Source: Mumia sp. ZJ1417 (GTDB lineage Bacteria > Actinomycetota > Actinomycetes > Propionibacteriales > Nocardioidaceae). From it: a stretch of 64,000 bases of DNA. This document shows, one piece after another, positions 19,217 through 31,647 of this stretch. Every line of letters starts with the position of its first letter. The first letter of the stretch is position 1. The stretch spans positions 1,860,001-1,924,000 of the forward strand of contig NZ_CP059901.1 of the NCBI RefSeq assembly GCF_014127285.1, read 5' to 3'. A program made the position numbers and the translations under genes. The notes below the pieces were generated by a model. That model was not told the DNA's origin. It made no database searches and saw only the letters and a program-made list of their open reading frames with translations.

Positions 19217-19779
19217 TGGCAACGACGAACGACCTCAAGAACGGCATGGTGCTCAACCTCGACGGGCAGCTGTGGTCCGTCGTGTGGTTCCAGCACCACA
19301 AGCCCGGCAAGGGCGGGGCCGTCGTCCGCACGAAGCTCAAGAGCGTGCTCTCGGGCAAGGTCGTCGACCGCACGTTCAACGCCGATGTGAAGGTCGATGT
19401 GGCCAACGTCGACAAGCGCAACATGCAGTTCCTCTACCACGACGGCACGTCGTACGTGTTCATGGACACCGCGACGTTCGACCAGTACGAGCTGTCCGAC
19501 AGCGTCGTCGGTGACGCCGCCGGCTTCCTCCTCGACAACCAGGAGGCGGTCGTCGCGATGAACGACGGCAACCCCCTCTACATCGAGCTGCCCGCGTCGG
19601 TCGAGCTCACCATCGAGTACACCGAGCCGGGCCTGCAGGGCGACCGCTCGTCGGGCGGCACCAAGCCGGCCAAGCTCGAGACCGGCCGCGAGATCCAGGT
19701 CCCGCTGTTCATCACCACCGGCGAGAAGGTCAAGGTGGACACCCGAGACGGTTCCTACCAGGGCCGCGTCAGCTCCTGA
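19216..19779 (+). CDS. efp: Elongation factor P
   Basis: 187 residues; ATG 19216 overlaps the previous stop. EF-P relieves ribosome stalling at consecutive prolines. The N-terminal KOW-like domain has the tip loop [15 protein letters not shown], with Lys at the position modified in E. coli; no EpmA/EpmB genes are in the window. The two OB domains follow, ending with [20 protein letters not shown]. It is coupled to nusB by TGATG. Confidence 0.97.
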   Translation: MATTNDLKNGMVLNLDGQLWSVVWFQHHKPGKGGAVVRTKLKSVLSGKVVDRTFNADVKVDVANVDKRNMQFLYHDGTSYVFMDTATFDQYELSDSVVGDAAGFLLDNQEAVVAMNDGNPLYIELPASVELTIEYTEPGLQGDRSSGGTKPAKLETGREIQVPLFITTGEKVKVDTRDGSYQGRVSS

Positions 19780-20192
19780 TGGCGGGTTCACGCAGCAAGG
19801 CCCGCAAGCGCGCGCTCGACGTCCTGTTCGAGAGCGAGCTGCAGAGCCGTTCGGTCGGCGCCACCCTCGACGGGCGCGTCGCCGCGGGCGACCCGCCGGT
19901 CAACCCGTACACGATCGAGCTCGTCGAGGGCGTCCGTGAGCACGGCGCGCGCATCGACGCGCTGCTCTCGGAGTACGCGCAGGGCTGGACGCTCGACCGG
20001 ATGCCCGCGGTGGACCGTAACCTCCTGCGGATCGGCGCGTACGAGGTGCTCTACCGCGACGACGTCCCGGACGCCGTCGCGGTGTCCGAGGCAGCCAACC
20101 TCGCCTCGGAGCTCTCGACCGACGACTCACCGACCTTCGTCCGCGGGCTCCTGACCCGTCTCGTCGAGGTCAAGCCGACGCTGTCGGCCTGA
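19779..20192 (+). CDS. nusB: Transcription antitermination factor NusB
   Basis: 137 residues, overlapping the efp stop as TGATG. It begins with SRSKARKRALDVLFESELQ, typical of the NusB RNA-binding helix, followed by the insertion DPPVNPYTIELVEGV and the core LDRMPAVDRNLLRIGAYEVLY and DVPDAVAVSEAANLA. NusB with S10 binds boxA in rRNA leaders and supports antitermination. It ends the aroB-pepQ-efp-nusB run. Confidence 0.96.
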   Translation: MAGSRSKARKRALDVLFESELQSRSVGATLDGRVAAGDPPVNPYTIELVEGVREHGARIDALLSEYAQGWTLDRMPAVDRNLLRIGAYEVLYRDDVPDAVAVSEAANLASELSTDDSPTFVRGLLTRLVEVKPTLSA

Positions 20193-20245
20193 CCCCCACG
20201 CTCACGCCACTCGGGTGGTGAGCGCTGCCGGCCCGGCGCACCCCG

Positions 20246-20716
20246 TCACAGCGGGCCGAGCACGTCCCTCGGGTTGGCGTCGAGGGCGAGCCCCTCGAGC
20301 ACGGTGAGCAGCGCGCGCTCCTCGTAGCGGAAGTGGCTCTCCATGATCGCCGCGACGCCTTCGAGGTGGCGGTCGAGCTCTGCCGGCGACGCAGCCCGGT
20401 CCGCGGCAGCCTGCAACCCCGACAGCAGGTGCGCGATCATCGAGTGGTCCTGCTCCAGCGCGCGCAGCGTGTCACGGAGCTCGGGGTGAGCCGCGGCGAT
20501 CGCCGGGAACAGCGCGCGGTCCTCGCCCTCGTGATGGCCGGTCAGTGCGGCGCAGAACCCGTGGCAGAACAGCAGCAGGTCGCGCGTCGCAGGCTCGGCA
20601 CGCTCGCCGGCGCCGAGCGCCGTACGCATCACCTCGAGGGCGTCGCGCAGGCGTGCGTGGACGGTGCGGAGCTCGTGGTTCCAGGCGATGAGCCTGGTCT
20701 TGTCGCCCTCAGTCAC
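20246..20716 (-). CDS. Hemerythrin HHE domain protein
   Basis: 156 residues from GTG 20716. Four helices carry the expected metal-ligand pattern: His residues in WNHELRTVH, HGFCAALTGHHEGEDRALF with the HxxxE type pair, LEQDHSMIAH, and MESHFRYEERAL. Hemerythrins bind a non-haem di-iron site and may sense or buffer oxygen, nitric oxide or iron. It is alone on the minus strand between nusB and the pyr operon. Its GTG has no ribosome binding site of its own, but a tiny upstream frame with AAGGAG overlaps it (see 20709-20741). Confidence 0.88.
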   Translation of the reverse strand: MTEGDKTRLIAWNHELRTVHARLRDALEVMRTALGAGERAEPATRDLLLFCHGFCAALTGHHEGEDRALFPAIAAAHPELRDTLRALEQDHSMIAHLLSGLQAAADRAASPAELDRHLEGVAAIMESHFRYEERALLTVLEGLALDANPRDVLGPL

Positions 20717-20741
20717 GTGAGGGCGAAGGGGATGACGTCAT
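20709..20741 (-). other. Possible leader ORF overlapping the hemerythrin start
   Basis: Ten codons from ATG 20741 to TGA 20711-20709. AAGGAG at 20754-20749 lies seven bases before this ATG, whereas the hemerythrin GTG (20716) has no such site. The frame ends five bases inside the hemerythrin gene, so translation could be coupled. This is a short frame seen by eye, and its translation is unproven. Confidence 0.3.
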
Positions 20742-20873
20742 CGTCATGCTCCTTCGGGATCTGGCGCCTCCATGCCTGACACGGCCTGCCACCGGCACGC
20801 GACGCTCGCAGGAGCGTATCCATATCGGCCCGTACCGCTCACCCCGGACCCTAGGAGACGGGGCTCACACGTG

Positions 20874-20879
20874 TAGGCT
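20874..20879 (+). promoter_or_regulatory. Putative -10 box of the pyr operon
   Basis: TAGGCT, followed by about 58 bases of leader before pyrR. The leader holds the PyrR-binding element. No clear -35 is seen. Confidence 0.45.
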
Positions 20880-20899
20880 GAGGCGCGAAAGACATCCTT

Positions 20900-20930
20900 T
20901 AACCACCGTCCCGTGAGGCGGAGAAGGAGG
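20900..20930 (+). promoter_or_regulatory. PyrR-binding RNA element over the pyrR ribosome binding site
   Basis: The leader forms a stem CCGUC (20906-20910) with GGCGG (20917-20921) around a CCGUGA loop, preceded by UUUAA. This is the UCC.GUGAGG-type PyrR-binding loop. The ribosome binding site AAGGAGG (20924-20930) follows after two bases. In Mycobacterium smegmatis PyrR bound to UMP/UTP represses translation through such a loop. The same autoregulation of the whole operon is inferred here. No terminator hairpin is present, which argues against Bacillus-type attenuation. Confidence 0.82.
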
Positions 20931-20937
20931 TCAGCCG

Positions 20938-21537
20938 GTGTCTGCGCACACCTCTGATTCCGGACCCTCGTCCACTGTCGTCCTCGATGCAGGCGACATC
21001 TCCCGTGCTCTGACGCGGATCACCCACGAGATCATCGAGAAGAACCGCGGCGCCTCGCAGGTCGTCGTCCTCGGGATCCCCACCCGCGGCGTCGAGCTCG
21101 GCCGCCGGGTCGCCGAACGGATGAGCGACGTGGCCGGCCACCCCGTCCCGTACGGGTCGCTGGACATCACGATGTACCGCGACGACCTGCGCATGAAGCC
21201 CGCCCGCGCGCTCGAGAAGACCGACATCCCCGTCGACCTCGACGACCGCGTCGTGGTCCTCGTCGACGACGTCCTCTTCTCCGGCCGGACGATCCGCGCC
21301 GCCCTCGACGCGCTTAACGACCTCGGGCGCCCTCGCGCCGTCCAGCTCGCCGTCCTCGTCGACCGCGGCCACCGCGAGCTGCCGATCCGCGCGGACTTCG
21401 TCGGCAAGAACCTGCCGACCTCGCTGGCGGAGCAGGTCAAGGTCGCTGTCTCCGGACTCGACGATCGTGACGAGGTCCGCATCGTCTCGGCCCCCAAGGT
21501 CGCCGAGGCCGCACCTGCACAGGACGGTGCGCGATGA
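20938..21537 (+). CDS. pyrR: Bifunctional pyr operon regulator / uracil phosphoribosyltransferase PyrR
   Basis: 199 residues from GTG 20938 behind AAGGAGG. Visible are the PRPP-binding loop [22 protein letters not shown], the Arg-rich [17 protein letters not shown] and [12 protein letters not shown]. It binds the leader RNA directly upstream and may also make UMP from uracil. First gene of an eight-gene pyrimidine operon; coupled to pyrB by ATGA. Confidence 0.96.
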   Translation: MSAHTSDSGPSSTVVLDAGDISRALTRITHEIIEKNRGASQVVVLGIPTRGVELGRRVAERMSDVAGHPVPYGSLDITMYRDDLRMKPARALEKTDIPVDLDDRVVVLVDDVLFSGRTIRAALDALNDLGRPRAVQLAVLVDRGHRELPIRADFVGKNLPTSLAEQVKVAVSGLDDRDEVRIVSAPKVAEAAPAQDGAR

Positions 21538-22517
21538 GGCACCTGCTGTCCACGGGCGACCTGACCCGCGACGAGGCCGTCCTTCTCCTCGACACCGCCG
21601 AGGAGATGCGCTCTGTCGCCGAGCGCCCCATCAAGAAGCTGCCGACGCTGCGCGGCCGTACGGTCGTCAACCTCTTCTTCGAGGACTCGACCCGTACGCG
21701 CATCTCGTTCGAGGCCGCCGCCAAGCGTCTGTCCGCCGACGTCATCAACTTCGCCGCCAAGGGGTCGAGCGTGTCCAAGGGCGAGAGCCTCAAGGACACC
21801 GCGCTGACCCTGCAGGCGATGGGCGCCGACGCGGTCGTCATCCGCCACGGCGCGTCCGGCGCACCGGCCCGCCTGGCCCGCGCCGGCTGGATCGACTCCG
21901 CGATCCTGAACGCGGGCGACGGCTCCCACGAGCACCCGACGCAGGCGCTGCTCGACGCGTTCACGATGCGCCGCCACCTCGCACCTGGCCAGAAGGGCCT
22001 CGACGGGCGCCGCGTCGCGATCGTCGGCGACGTCCTGCACAGCCGGGTCGCCCGGTCCAACGCCCTGCTTCTCGCGACCCTCGGAGCGGAGGTGACGCTG
22101 GTCGCGCCCCCGACGCTGATGCCGTACGGGGTCGAGCGCTGGCCGGTCGACACCTCGTACGATCTCGACCCGGTGCTGGCCAAGACTGACGCCGTCATGA
22201 TGCTGCGGGTCCAGCGCGAGCGGATGAACGCCGCCTACTTCCCAAGTGCCCGCGAGTACAGCCGCCGCTACGGCCTCGACGCCAAGCGCATGGCCAAGCT
22301 CCCCGAGCACGCGATCGTCATGCACCCTGGTCCGATGAACCGCGGCATGGAGATCTCCGCCGACGTCGCCGACTCGGCACGCTCAGTGATCGTCGAGCAG
22401 GTCACCAACGGCGTCGCCGTACGGATGGCTGCGCTCTATCTGCTGCTCAGCGGCGCCCGCGAGAGCGAGACGTCCGCGCCCGACACCACCCCCGACACGA
22501 CAGAAGGGCAGGCATGA
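21534..22517 (+). CDS. pyrB: Aspartate carbamoyltransferase catalytic subunit
   Basis: 327 residues. It joins carbamoyl phosphate and aspartate, the committed step of pyrimidine synthesis. Visible are [14 protein letters not shown] for carbamoyl phosphate, [32 protein letters not shown] and [12 protein letters not shown]. No regulatory pyrI gene follows. It overlaps its neighbours by ATGA at both ends. Confidence 0.97.
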   Translation: MRHLLSTGDLTRDEAVLLLDTAEEMRSVAERPIKKLPTLRGRTVVNLFFEDSTRTRISFEAAAKRLSADVINFAAKGSSVSKGESLKDTALTLQAMGADAVVIRHGASGAPARLARAGWIDSAILNAGDGSHEHPTQALLDAFTMRRHLAPGQKGLDGRRVAIVGDVLHSRVARSNALLLATLGAEVTLVAPPTLMPYGVERWPVDTSYDLDPVLAKTDAVMMLRVQRERMNAAYFPSAREYSRRYGLDAKRMAKLPEHAIVMHPGPMNRGMEISADVADSARSVIVEQVTNGVAVRMAALYLLLSGARESETSAPDTTPDTTEGQA

Positions 22518-23827
22518 CCGCCTACGTCATCCGCAACGCGAACGTCCTCGGCGTGCAGGCGGCCGACCTGCGGATCGTCGACGGCGTGATCACAGACATC
22601 GGTCCCGCGATCGGCGCCGACCTGGACACGACAGACGCCGAGACCCTCGACGCGTCCGGCCTGATCGCGCTCCCCGGCCTGGTCGACCTGCACACGCACC
22701 TGCGCGAGCCCGGTCGCGAGGATGCCGAGACGGTCGAGACCGGCACGCGCTCGGCGGCCACCGGCGGCTTCACGCTCGTCCACGCGATGGCCAACACCGA
22801 CCCCGTCGCCGACACCGCCGGCGTCGTCGAGCAGGTGTGGCGCCTCGGTCGCGAGCACGGCTACTGCGACGTCGCGCCGGTTGGCGCCGTCACCGTCGGC
22901 CTGGGCGGCGAGCAGCTCGCCGAGCTCGGCGCGATGGCGGACTCCGCCGCTCGCGTCCGCGTCTTCTCCGACGACGGAAAGTGCGTCTCCGACGCCGTGC
23001 TCATGCGACGAGCGCTGGAGTACGTGAAGGCGTTCGACGGCGTGATCGCTCAGCACTCGCAGGAGCCCCGCCTGACCGAGGGCGCACAGATGAACGAGGG
23101 CGAGCTCTCCGGCATCCTCGGCCTCACCGGCTGGCCCGCGGTCGCCGAGGAGGCGATCATCGCCCGCGACGTCCTGCTCGCCGAGCACGTCGGCTCGCGC
23201 CTGCACGTCTGCCACCTGTCCACCCGCGGCTCGGTCGAGATCGTGCGCTGGGCGAAGTCGCGCGGCATCGACGTCACCGCCGAGGTCACCCCGCACCACC
23301 TGCTGCTGACCGACGAGCTCGCGGCTACGTATGACCCGCTCTACAAGGTCAACCCGCCGCTGCGCACGGCCGACGACGTCGCCGCGCTGCGCGAGGGGCT
23401 CGCCGAAGGGATCATCGACATCGTCGCCACCGACCACGCCCCGCACCCCAGTGAGGACAAGGAGTGCGAGTGGGCGGCGGCCGCGTTCGGCATGACCGGG
23501 CTCGAGACCGCACTGTCGGTCGTCCAGCACGCGATGGTCGACACCGGCCTGCTCGACTGGGCCGGGGTCGCTGAGCGGATGTCGGCCAAGCCCGCCGAGA
23601 TCGGGCGTGTCGCCGCGCACGGGCGCCCGCTGGCGGTGGGGGAGCCGGCGAACGTCGTCCTGTACGACCCGGCCGCGACCCGCGTCGTGCGCCGCGAGGA
23701 CTCCGTCTCGCGCTCGCGCAACACCCCGTACGCCGGGATCGAGCTGCCGGGCAAGGTCGTCGCCACGTTCTTGAGAGGGCGACCGACAGTCCTGGGCGGC
23801 GCGATCGTCGAGGAGGTCTCGGCATGA
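22514..23827 (+). CDS. pyrC: Dihydroorotase
   Basis: 437 residues, type I (amidohydrolase). It closes N-carbamoylaspartate to dihydroorotate. Metal ligands appear in [12 protein letters not shown], the central [10 protein letters not shown] region, [14 protein letters not shown]-like [10 protein letters not shown], and the catalytic Asp in VATDHAPH. Length is normal. Its 3' end GAGGAGG provides the ribosome binding site for the carA ATG that overlaps its stop. Confidence 0.97.
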   Translation: MTAYVIRNANVLGVQAADLRIVDGVITDIGPAIGADLDTTDAETLDASGLIALPGLVDLHTHLREPGREDAETVETGTRSAATGGFTLVHAMANTDPVADTAGVVEQVWRLGREHGYCDVAPVGAVTVGLGGEQLAELGAMADSAARVRVFSDDGKCVSDAVLMRRALEYVKAFDGVIAQHSQEPRLTEGAQMNEGELSGILGLTGWPAVAEEAIIARDVLLAEHVGSRLHVCHLSTRGSVEIVRWAKSRGIDVTAEVTPHHLLLTDELAATYDPLYKVNPPLRTADDVAALREGLAEGIIDIVATDHAPHPSEDKECEWAAAAFGMTGLETALSVVQHAMVDTGLLDWAGVAERMSAKPAEIGRVAAHGRPLAVGEPANVVLYDPAATRVVRREDSVSRSRNTPYAGIELPGKVVATFLRGRPTVLGGAIVEEVSA

Positions 23828-25055
23828 GCGGGGTTTCGACAGGCTCGGTTTCGACAGGCTCAACCAGCGGGGTTTCGACAGGCTCAACCAGCGGTGGGAG
23901 GAGGGTGCCTGCGATCCTCGTGCTCGAGGACGGACGCACCTTCCACGGTGAGTCGTACGGCGCGCTCGGTGAGACCGTCGGCGAGGCCGTCTTCTCCACC
24001 GGCATGACCGGCTACCAGGAGACGCTCACCGACCCCTCGTACCGGCGCCAGGTCGTCGTCATGACCGCCCCGCACGTCGGCAACACCGGCGTCAACTCGG
24101 AGGACCCGGAGTCGGGCCGCATCTGGGTCGCTGGGTACGTCGTCCGCGACCCCGCCCGCGTCGCCAGCAGCTGGCGCGCCACCCGCACGCTCGAGGAGGA
24201 CCTCGTCGAGCAGGGCGTCGTCGGCATCAGCGGCATCGACACCCGTGCGCTCACCCGCCACCTGCGCGACCGCGGCGCCATGCGCGTCGGGATCAGCTCG
24301 CTCTCGCACGACGTCGACGCGCTGCTCGCCACCGTGAAGGCGGCGCCCTCGATGGCCGGCGCCGACCTCGCCGGCGAGGTGACGACGGCGGAGCCGTACG
24401 TCGTGCCGGCGATCGGCGAGAAGCGACTGACCGTCGCCGCCGTCGACCTCGGCATCAAGGCGATGACGCCGCACCGGATGGCCGAGCGCGGCATCGAGGT
24501 CCACGTGCTGCCCGCCGACACGACCCTCGACCAGGTCCGCGCGACGGGCGCTGACGGCGTGTTCTTCTCCAACGGGCCCGGCGACCCCGCCGCGACCACC
24601 GACGCCGTGGCGCTGCTGCAGGAGGTGCTGGACGACGGCACGCCGTTCTTCGGGATCTGCTTCGGCAACCAGATGCTGGGCCGCGCACTCGGCCTGGAGA
24701 CATACAAGCTGAAGTACGGCCACCGTGGCATCAACCAGCCCGTGATGGACCGGACGACCAGCAAGGTCGAGATCACGGCGCACAACCACGGGTTCGCCGT
24801 CGCCTGGCCCGGTGACCTCGACGCGCCGCACGAGACCCCGTACGGGCGCGCGAGTGTCAGCCACGTCTGCCTGAACGACGACGTCGTCGAAGGCCTCGAG
24901 GTCCACGACGCCGACGGCGACCTGCTGGCGTTCAGCGTCCAGTACCACCCGGAGGCCGCGGCCGGCCCGCACGACGCCGAGTACCTCTTCGACCGGTTCG
25001 CCGAGCTCATGCAGACCCGACGAACCTCCTCCGACGCAGAAGGGACGGTGCGCTG

Positions 25056-25056
<1 letters not shown>
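23824..25056 (+). CDS. carA: Carbamoyl phosphate synthase small subunit
   Basis: 410 residues from ATG 23824, which overlaps the pyrC stop as ATGA and has GGAGG at 23812-23816. The first ~27 residues are a Ser/Thr/Gly/Val repeat encoded by the inserted DNA repeats; the conserved protein starts near [20 protein letters not shown] at 23905 (with GGGAGGAGG just before it) would give a normal N-terminus and could be the real or second start. The glutamine amidotransferase domain has the nucleophile Cys in [15 protein letters not shown] and the His-Glu pair in QYHPEA. It supplies ammonia to CarB and is coupled to it by TGATG. Confidence 0.96.
23834..23894. repeat. Three copies of a TTTCGACAGGCTC repeat inserted at the carA 5' end
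   Basis: The 13-base unit TTTCGACAGGCTC occurs at 23834-23846, 23849-23861 and 23873-23885. The second and third copies continue with AACCAGCGG, giving a 24-base period. The fuller unit GGTTTCGACAGGCTCAACC is a loose palindrome (GGTT..AACC). Units like this are common between genes in some Actinomycetota. Here they lie after the carA ATG and are translated in frame. Confidence 0.8.
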
Positions 25057-28390
<3,334 letters not shown>

Positions 28391-28394
<4 letters not shown>

Positions 28395-29236
28395 GCGCCA
28401 CCCAGGTCCGGGGGACGGTCGTCTCCCGGATGCCGGTCGGTGACTACCACCACCTCGTCATCGCCGCCGAGGGCATCGCGTCGAGCGCGCGCCCCGGGCA
28501 CTTCGTCGCGCTGGCGGTCGGAGGAGCCGACAGCGGGATGCTGCTGCGGCGTGCGTTCTCGATCTACCGCACGTCGGCCACGGGTCGGCACGGAGAGACG
28601 GTCGAGATCGTCTTCGCCGCGCACGGCAAGGGCACCCGATGGATGGCCGACCTCGAGTCGGGCGACCCGATCGACGTCGTCGGCCCGGTCGGTCGCCCGT
28701 TCGCGTTGCCGAAGGAGCCCGTCTCGTGCGTGCTCGTCGGAGGCGGCTACGGCTCGGCGCCGATGTTCACCCTCGCCCACGCCCTGCGCGAGCGCGGGTG
28801 CGCCGCGCACCTCGTCCTCGGCGCGGCCACGACGCCGCGCCTGTTCGGCGTGCTCGAGGCCCACAAGGTCGCGACCAGCGTCCACGTGACGACCGAGGAC
28901 GGGTCGACCGGCACCCGTGGGCGCGTCACCGACGTGCTCGCGGACCTGGTCGACGACACCGATGCCGCCGTCGTCTATGCCTGCGGGCCGATGGGGATGC
29001 TGCGCGCGGTCTCCGACGTCGCCGAGGAGAACGGTGCCTGGAGCCAGTGCGCCGTGGAGGAGTCGATGGCGTGCGGCATCGGCGTCTGCATGACCTGCGT
29101 CCTGCCCGTGGAGGGTGAGGACGGCATCGTCCGCATGGTACGAAGCTGCGTGGAGGGCCCCGTCTTCCGTGGGGACCGGGTGCGCTGGGACGCGGTCGGG
29201 ACGATCCCGGCCGGGACACTGGGAGGCCCGCGATGA
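28391..29236 (+). CDS. pyrK: Dihydroorotate dehydrogenase electron transfer subunit (PyrK type)
   Basis: 281 residues from GTG 28391, overlapping the carB stop as GTGA. The N-terminal FAD domain has [11 protein letters not shown], the NAD domain has [16 protein letters not shown] and [11 protein letters not shown], and a 2Fe-2S site is formed by cysteines in [14 protein letters not shown] plus the later RSCVEGP. Such subunits pass electrons from a class 1B dihydroorotate dehydrogenase to NAD. The following pyrD fits as its partner. Confidence 0.95.
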
Positions 29237-30189
29237 CCGCCGTACGAGGTGATGCGATCGCGCCCGCCGACGTCGACCTGTCGGTGGACCTGTGCGGACT
29301 CGCCCTGCCCAACCCGGTGATGACTGCCTCCGGGTGCGCGGCGGCCGGCCGTGAGCTCGACCAGTTCTTCGACGTCGCCGCACTCGGCGCCATCGTCACG
29401 AAGTCGATCATGCTCAACCCGCGCTCGGGTCGCCCGACGCCGCGGATGGCCGAGACACCCTCGGGCATGCTCAACTCGATCGGGCTGCAGGGCCCGGGCA
29501 TCGACGCCTTCCTCGCACGCGACCTGCCGTGGCTCGTGCAGCGTGGCGCGAGGGCGGTCGTGTCGATCGCGGGGGAGAAGCCGGCCGACTACGTCGAGCT
29601 CGCCCGCCGCGTGGGCCAGGCGCCCGGCGTTGCCGCGATCGAGGTCAACATCTCCTGCCCGAACGTCGAGAACCGCGGCATGGTCTTCGCGTGCGACCCC
29701 GAGTCCTCGTACCGGGTGATGGAGGAGGTCCGCCCGCACATCCCGCGTGACATCCCCGTCTTCGCCAAGCTGACGCCCGACGTCACCGACATCGCCTCGA
29801 TCGCGGGCGCGGTCGCCGATGCGGGCGCTGACGGCGTCACGGTGATCAACACGCTGCTGGGGATCGCGATGGACCCCGACACGCTCAAGCCGCGGCTCGG
29901 CGGCGTGACCGGAGGCCTCAGCGGGCCTGCCGTCCGCCCCGTCGCCATACGCGCGGTCTGGCAGATCCGCAAGGCCCTGCCCGACCTCCCGATCATCGGC
30001 GTCGGCGGCATCCGTACGGGGTTCGACGCGCTCGAGTTCGTCCTCGCGGGAGCCGACGCTGTGCAGGTCGGCACCATCATCTTCCACGACCCCACCGCGC
30101 CGATGCGGATCGTCGGCGAGCTGCGCGACGAGCTGGCGCAGCGGGGGATCAGCACGCTCGACGAGGTGAGAGGGGCAGCGCATGCCTGA
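29233..30189 (+). CDS. pyrD: Dihydroorotate dehydrogenase, class 1B catalytic subunit
   Basis: 318 residues, overlapping pyrK as ATGA. FMN-binding TIM barrel with NPVMTASGCAAAG, KSIMLNPRSGRPTPR, SIGLQGPG, VNISCPNVENRG (catalytic Cys in ISCPN) and IIGVGGIRTGFDALEFVLAGA. It oxidises dihydroorotate to orotate in the cytosol. The class is supported by the adjacent electron transfer subunit. It overlaps pyrF by eight bases. Confidence 0.97.
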   Translation: MTAVRGDAIAPADVDLSVDLCGLALPNPVMTASGCAAAGRELDQFFDVAALGAIVTKSIMLNPRSGRPTPRMAETPSGMLNSIGLQGPGIDAFLARDLPWLVQRGARAVVSIAGEKPADYVELARRVGQAPGVAAIEVNISCPNVENRGMVFACDPESSYRVMEEVRPHIPRDIPVFAKLTPDVTDIASIAGAVADAGADGVTVINTLLGIAMDPDTLKPRLGGVTGGLSGPAVRPVAIRAVWQIRKALPDLPIIGVGGIRTGFDALEFVLAGADAVQVGTIIFHDPTAPMRIVGELRDELAQRGISTLDEVRGAAHA

Positions 30190-30997
30190 GGCATTCGGAG
30201 CGCGGCTGAGTGCCGCTGTGGCGCGGTACGGGCCGCTGTGCGTCGGGATTGACCCGCACGCGTCCCTGCTGGCCTCGTGGGGCCTGCCTGACGATGTGTC
30301 GGGGCTCGAGCGCTTCGCCGCGACCACTGTCGAGGCGATGGCCGGGCAGGTCGCGGTCGTGAAGCCGCAGTCGGCGTTCTTCGAGCGGCACGGCGCCGCC
30401 GGGGTCGCCGTCCTGGAGCGGACGATCCGTGAGGCGCGCGACGCCGGGCTGCTCGTGCTGCTGGACGTCAAGCGCGGCGACATCGGGTCGACCGCCCAGG
30501 CCTACGCGGACGCCTACCTCGACGCGGCGTCGCCGATGCAGGCCGACGCCGTCACGGTCAGCCCGTACCTCGGCTTCGGGTCGCTCGATCCGTTCCTCGA
30601 GAGCGCCGAGCGCAACGGCGGCGGCGTGTTTGTGCTCTCCCTCACCTCCAACCCGGAGGGCCCCGAGGTGCAGCACGCCCGCGTGGGGGAGCGTTCGGTG
30701 GCCGGGGTGATGCTCGACCACCTGCGCACGCGCAACGGCGCTGCGGACCCGCAGGGTTCGTACGGTGCGGTCGTCGGCGCGACGGTCGGAGACCTCACCG
30801 AGGACGTCGCCATCAACGGGCCGCTCCTGGTGCCCGGCTTCGGCGCGCAGGGCGGGACCGTGGAGGACCTGCGGCGGCTCTTCGGGCACGTCTGGGACCA
30901 CATCGTCCCGGCGAGCTCGCGGGGCGTCCTGGCCGCGGGCCCCGACGTGGCCTCGTTGCGTGCGGCCGCTGCGGCCACCGCCGACCAGCTTCGCTGA
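30182..30997 (+). CDS. pyrF: Orotidine 5'-phosphate decarboxylase, type 2
   Basis: 271 residues from ATG 30182. The type 2 catalytic motif LLVLLDVKRGDIGSTAQAYA is present, preceded by VGIDPHASLL and VAVVKPQSAFFE; LVPGFGAQGG closes the phosphate site. It makes UMP. Last gene of the pyr operon: the next gene is 149 bp away behind its own likely promoter. pyrE, for the orotate phosphoribosyltransferase step, is not in this operon. Confidence 0.96.
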   Translation: MPEAFGARLSAAVARYGPLCVGIDPHASLLASWGLPDDVSGLERFAATTVEAMAGQVAVVKPQSAFFERHGAAGVAVLERTIREARDAGLLVLLDVKRGDIGSTAQAYADAYLDAASPMQADAVTVSPYLGFGSLDPFLESAERNGGGVFVLSLTSNPEGPEVQHARVGERSVAGVMLDHLRTRNGAADPQGSYGAVVGATVGDLTEDVAINGPLLVPGFGAQGGTVEDLRRLFGHVWDHIVPASSRGVLAAGPDVASLRAAAAATADQLR

Positions 30998-31107
30998 CGG
31001 GCCAACCGGTCGATCCTGAGCCAGGCGGACGCTAGGGTGACACACGCCCTGCGGTGACGTCCCGGTCCCGGTCGCCGCGCCGGTCCGTCGCGCGGACCCA
31101 CGACACC

Positions 31108-31113
31108 TAGGGT
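31108..31113 (+). promoter_or_regulatory. Putative -10 box of the small lipoprotein gene
   Basis: TAGGGT, 33 bases before the start codon. A second TAGGGT at 31033-31038 is an alternative. The 149-bp stretch after pyrF (30998-31146) holds nothing else I can support. Confidence 0.35.
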
Positions 31114-31146
31114 CGCCGTCTGCGGCCCGACGACAAGGAGCACCTC

Positions 31147-31512
31147 ATGCGCCGACTCACGTTCGCCTTCGCGAGCGCCACGCTCGCCCTGGCCGCCCTG
31201 ACCGGATGCGGCGGTGGTGGTGGTGGCAGCGACACCGACACCTATTGTGACGAGGTCGAGACCGCCGGCAAGAAGCTGGGCGACACCGCCTCCGCCGAGG
31301 ATCTCGACGAGGTCATGAGCAACCTCAAGAAGGTGCGCGACGCGGCGCCGGACTCCGTCAAGGAGAACTGGGCAACCCTCGTCGAAGCCTACGAGTCGGC
31401 TCAGAAGGGCGACGTCGCAGACCTCGACCAGGACGCCCTCCAGAAGGCCGGCGAGGCCATCGACAAGCAGGTCAAGGCCGACTGTGACCTCGATCTCGAC
31501 AACCTTTCCTGA
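31147..31512 (+). CDS. Small secreted lipoprotein of unknown function
   Basis: 121 residues from ATG 31147 with AAGGAG at 31135-31140. Signal peptide with lipobox ALTGC, lipidated Cys at 21, then a glycine run, and an acidic helical domain with two further cysteines (in DTYCDEVET and VKADCDLD) that could form a disulphide. I recognise no family, though small helical lipoproteins of this type are frequent in Nocardioides-like genomes. It sits between pyrF and mihF, flanked by its own promoter candidate and a terminator hairpin, so it is probably monocistronic. Confidence 0.82.
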   Translation: MRRLTFAFASATLALAALTGCGGGGGGSDTDTYCDEVETAGKKLGDTASAEDLDEVMSNLKKVRDAAPDSVKENWATLVEAYESAQKGDVADLDQDALQKAGEAIDKQVKADCDLDLDNLS

Positions 31513-31530
31513 CCCAGATCCGCGTCGAGT

Positions 31531-31558
31531 CGGCCCCACCTGCATGCGGGTGGGGCCG
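31531..31558 (+). terminator. GC-rich hairpin terminator after the lipoprotein gene
   Basis: Perfect 10-bp arms, CGGCCCCACC (31531-31540) and GGTGGGGCCG (31549-31558), with an eight-base loop, 18 bases after the stop. There is no T-tract, as is common for actinobacterial terminators. It separates the lipoprotein gene from mihF. Confidence 0.7.
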
Positions 31559-31647
31559 TCCGCGTTCCCAGGGCAGGGCCGCGCGGTCGGACGCGGACCG
31601 CGCCCCTTAGGCTGGCCCGCGGCCCGTGCAGCGTGGGCGGCTTCCTG

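Noticed and set aside
20717-20937. Bacillus-type pyr attenuator (terminator/antiterminator) in the pyr leader.
   Set aside because: Only the PyrR-binding loop and the ribosome binding site are present; no terminator hairpin with T-tract follows.
23834-23894. Repeat array at the carA start considered as a CRISPR remnant.
   Set aside because: Units are short, unevenly spaced (15 and 24 bases), have no unique spacers of constant length, and no cas genes are nearby.
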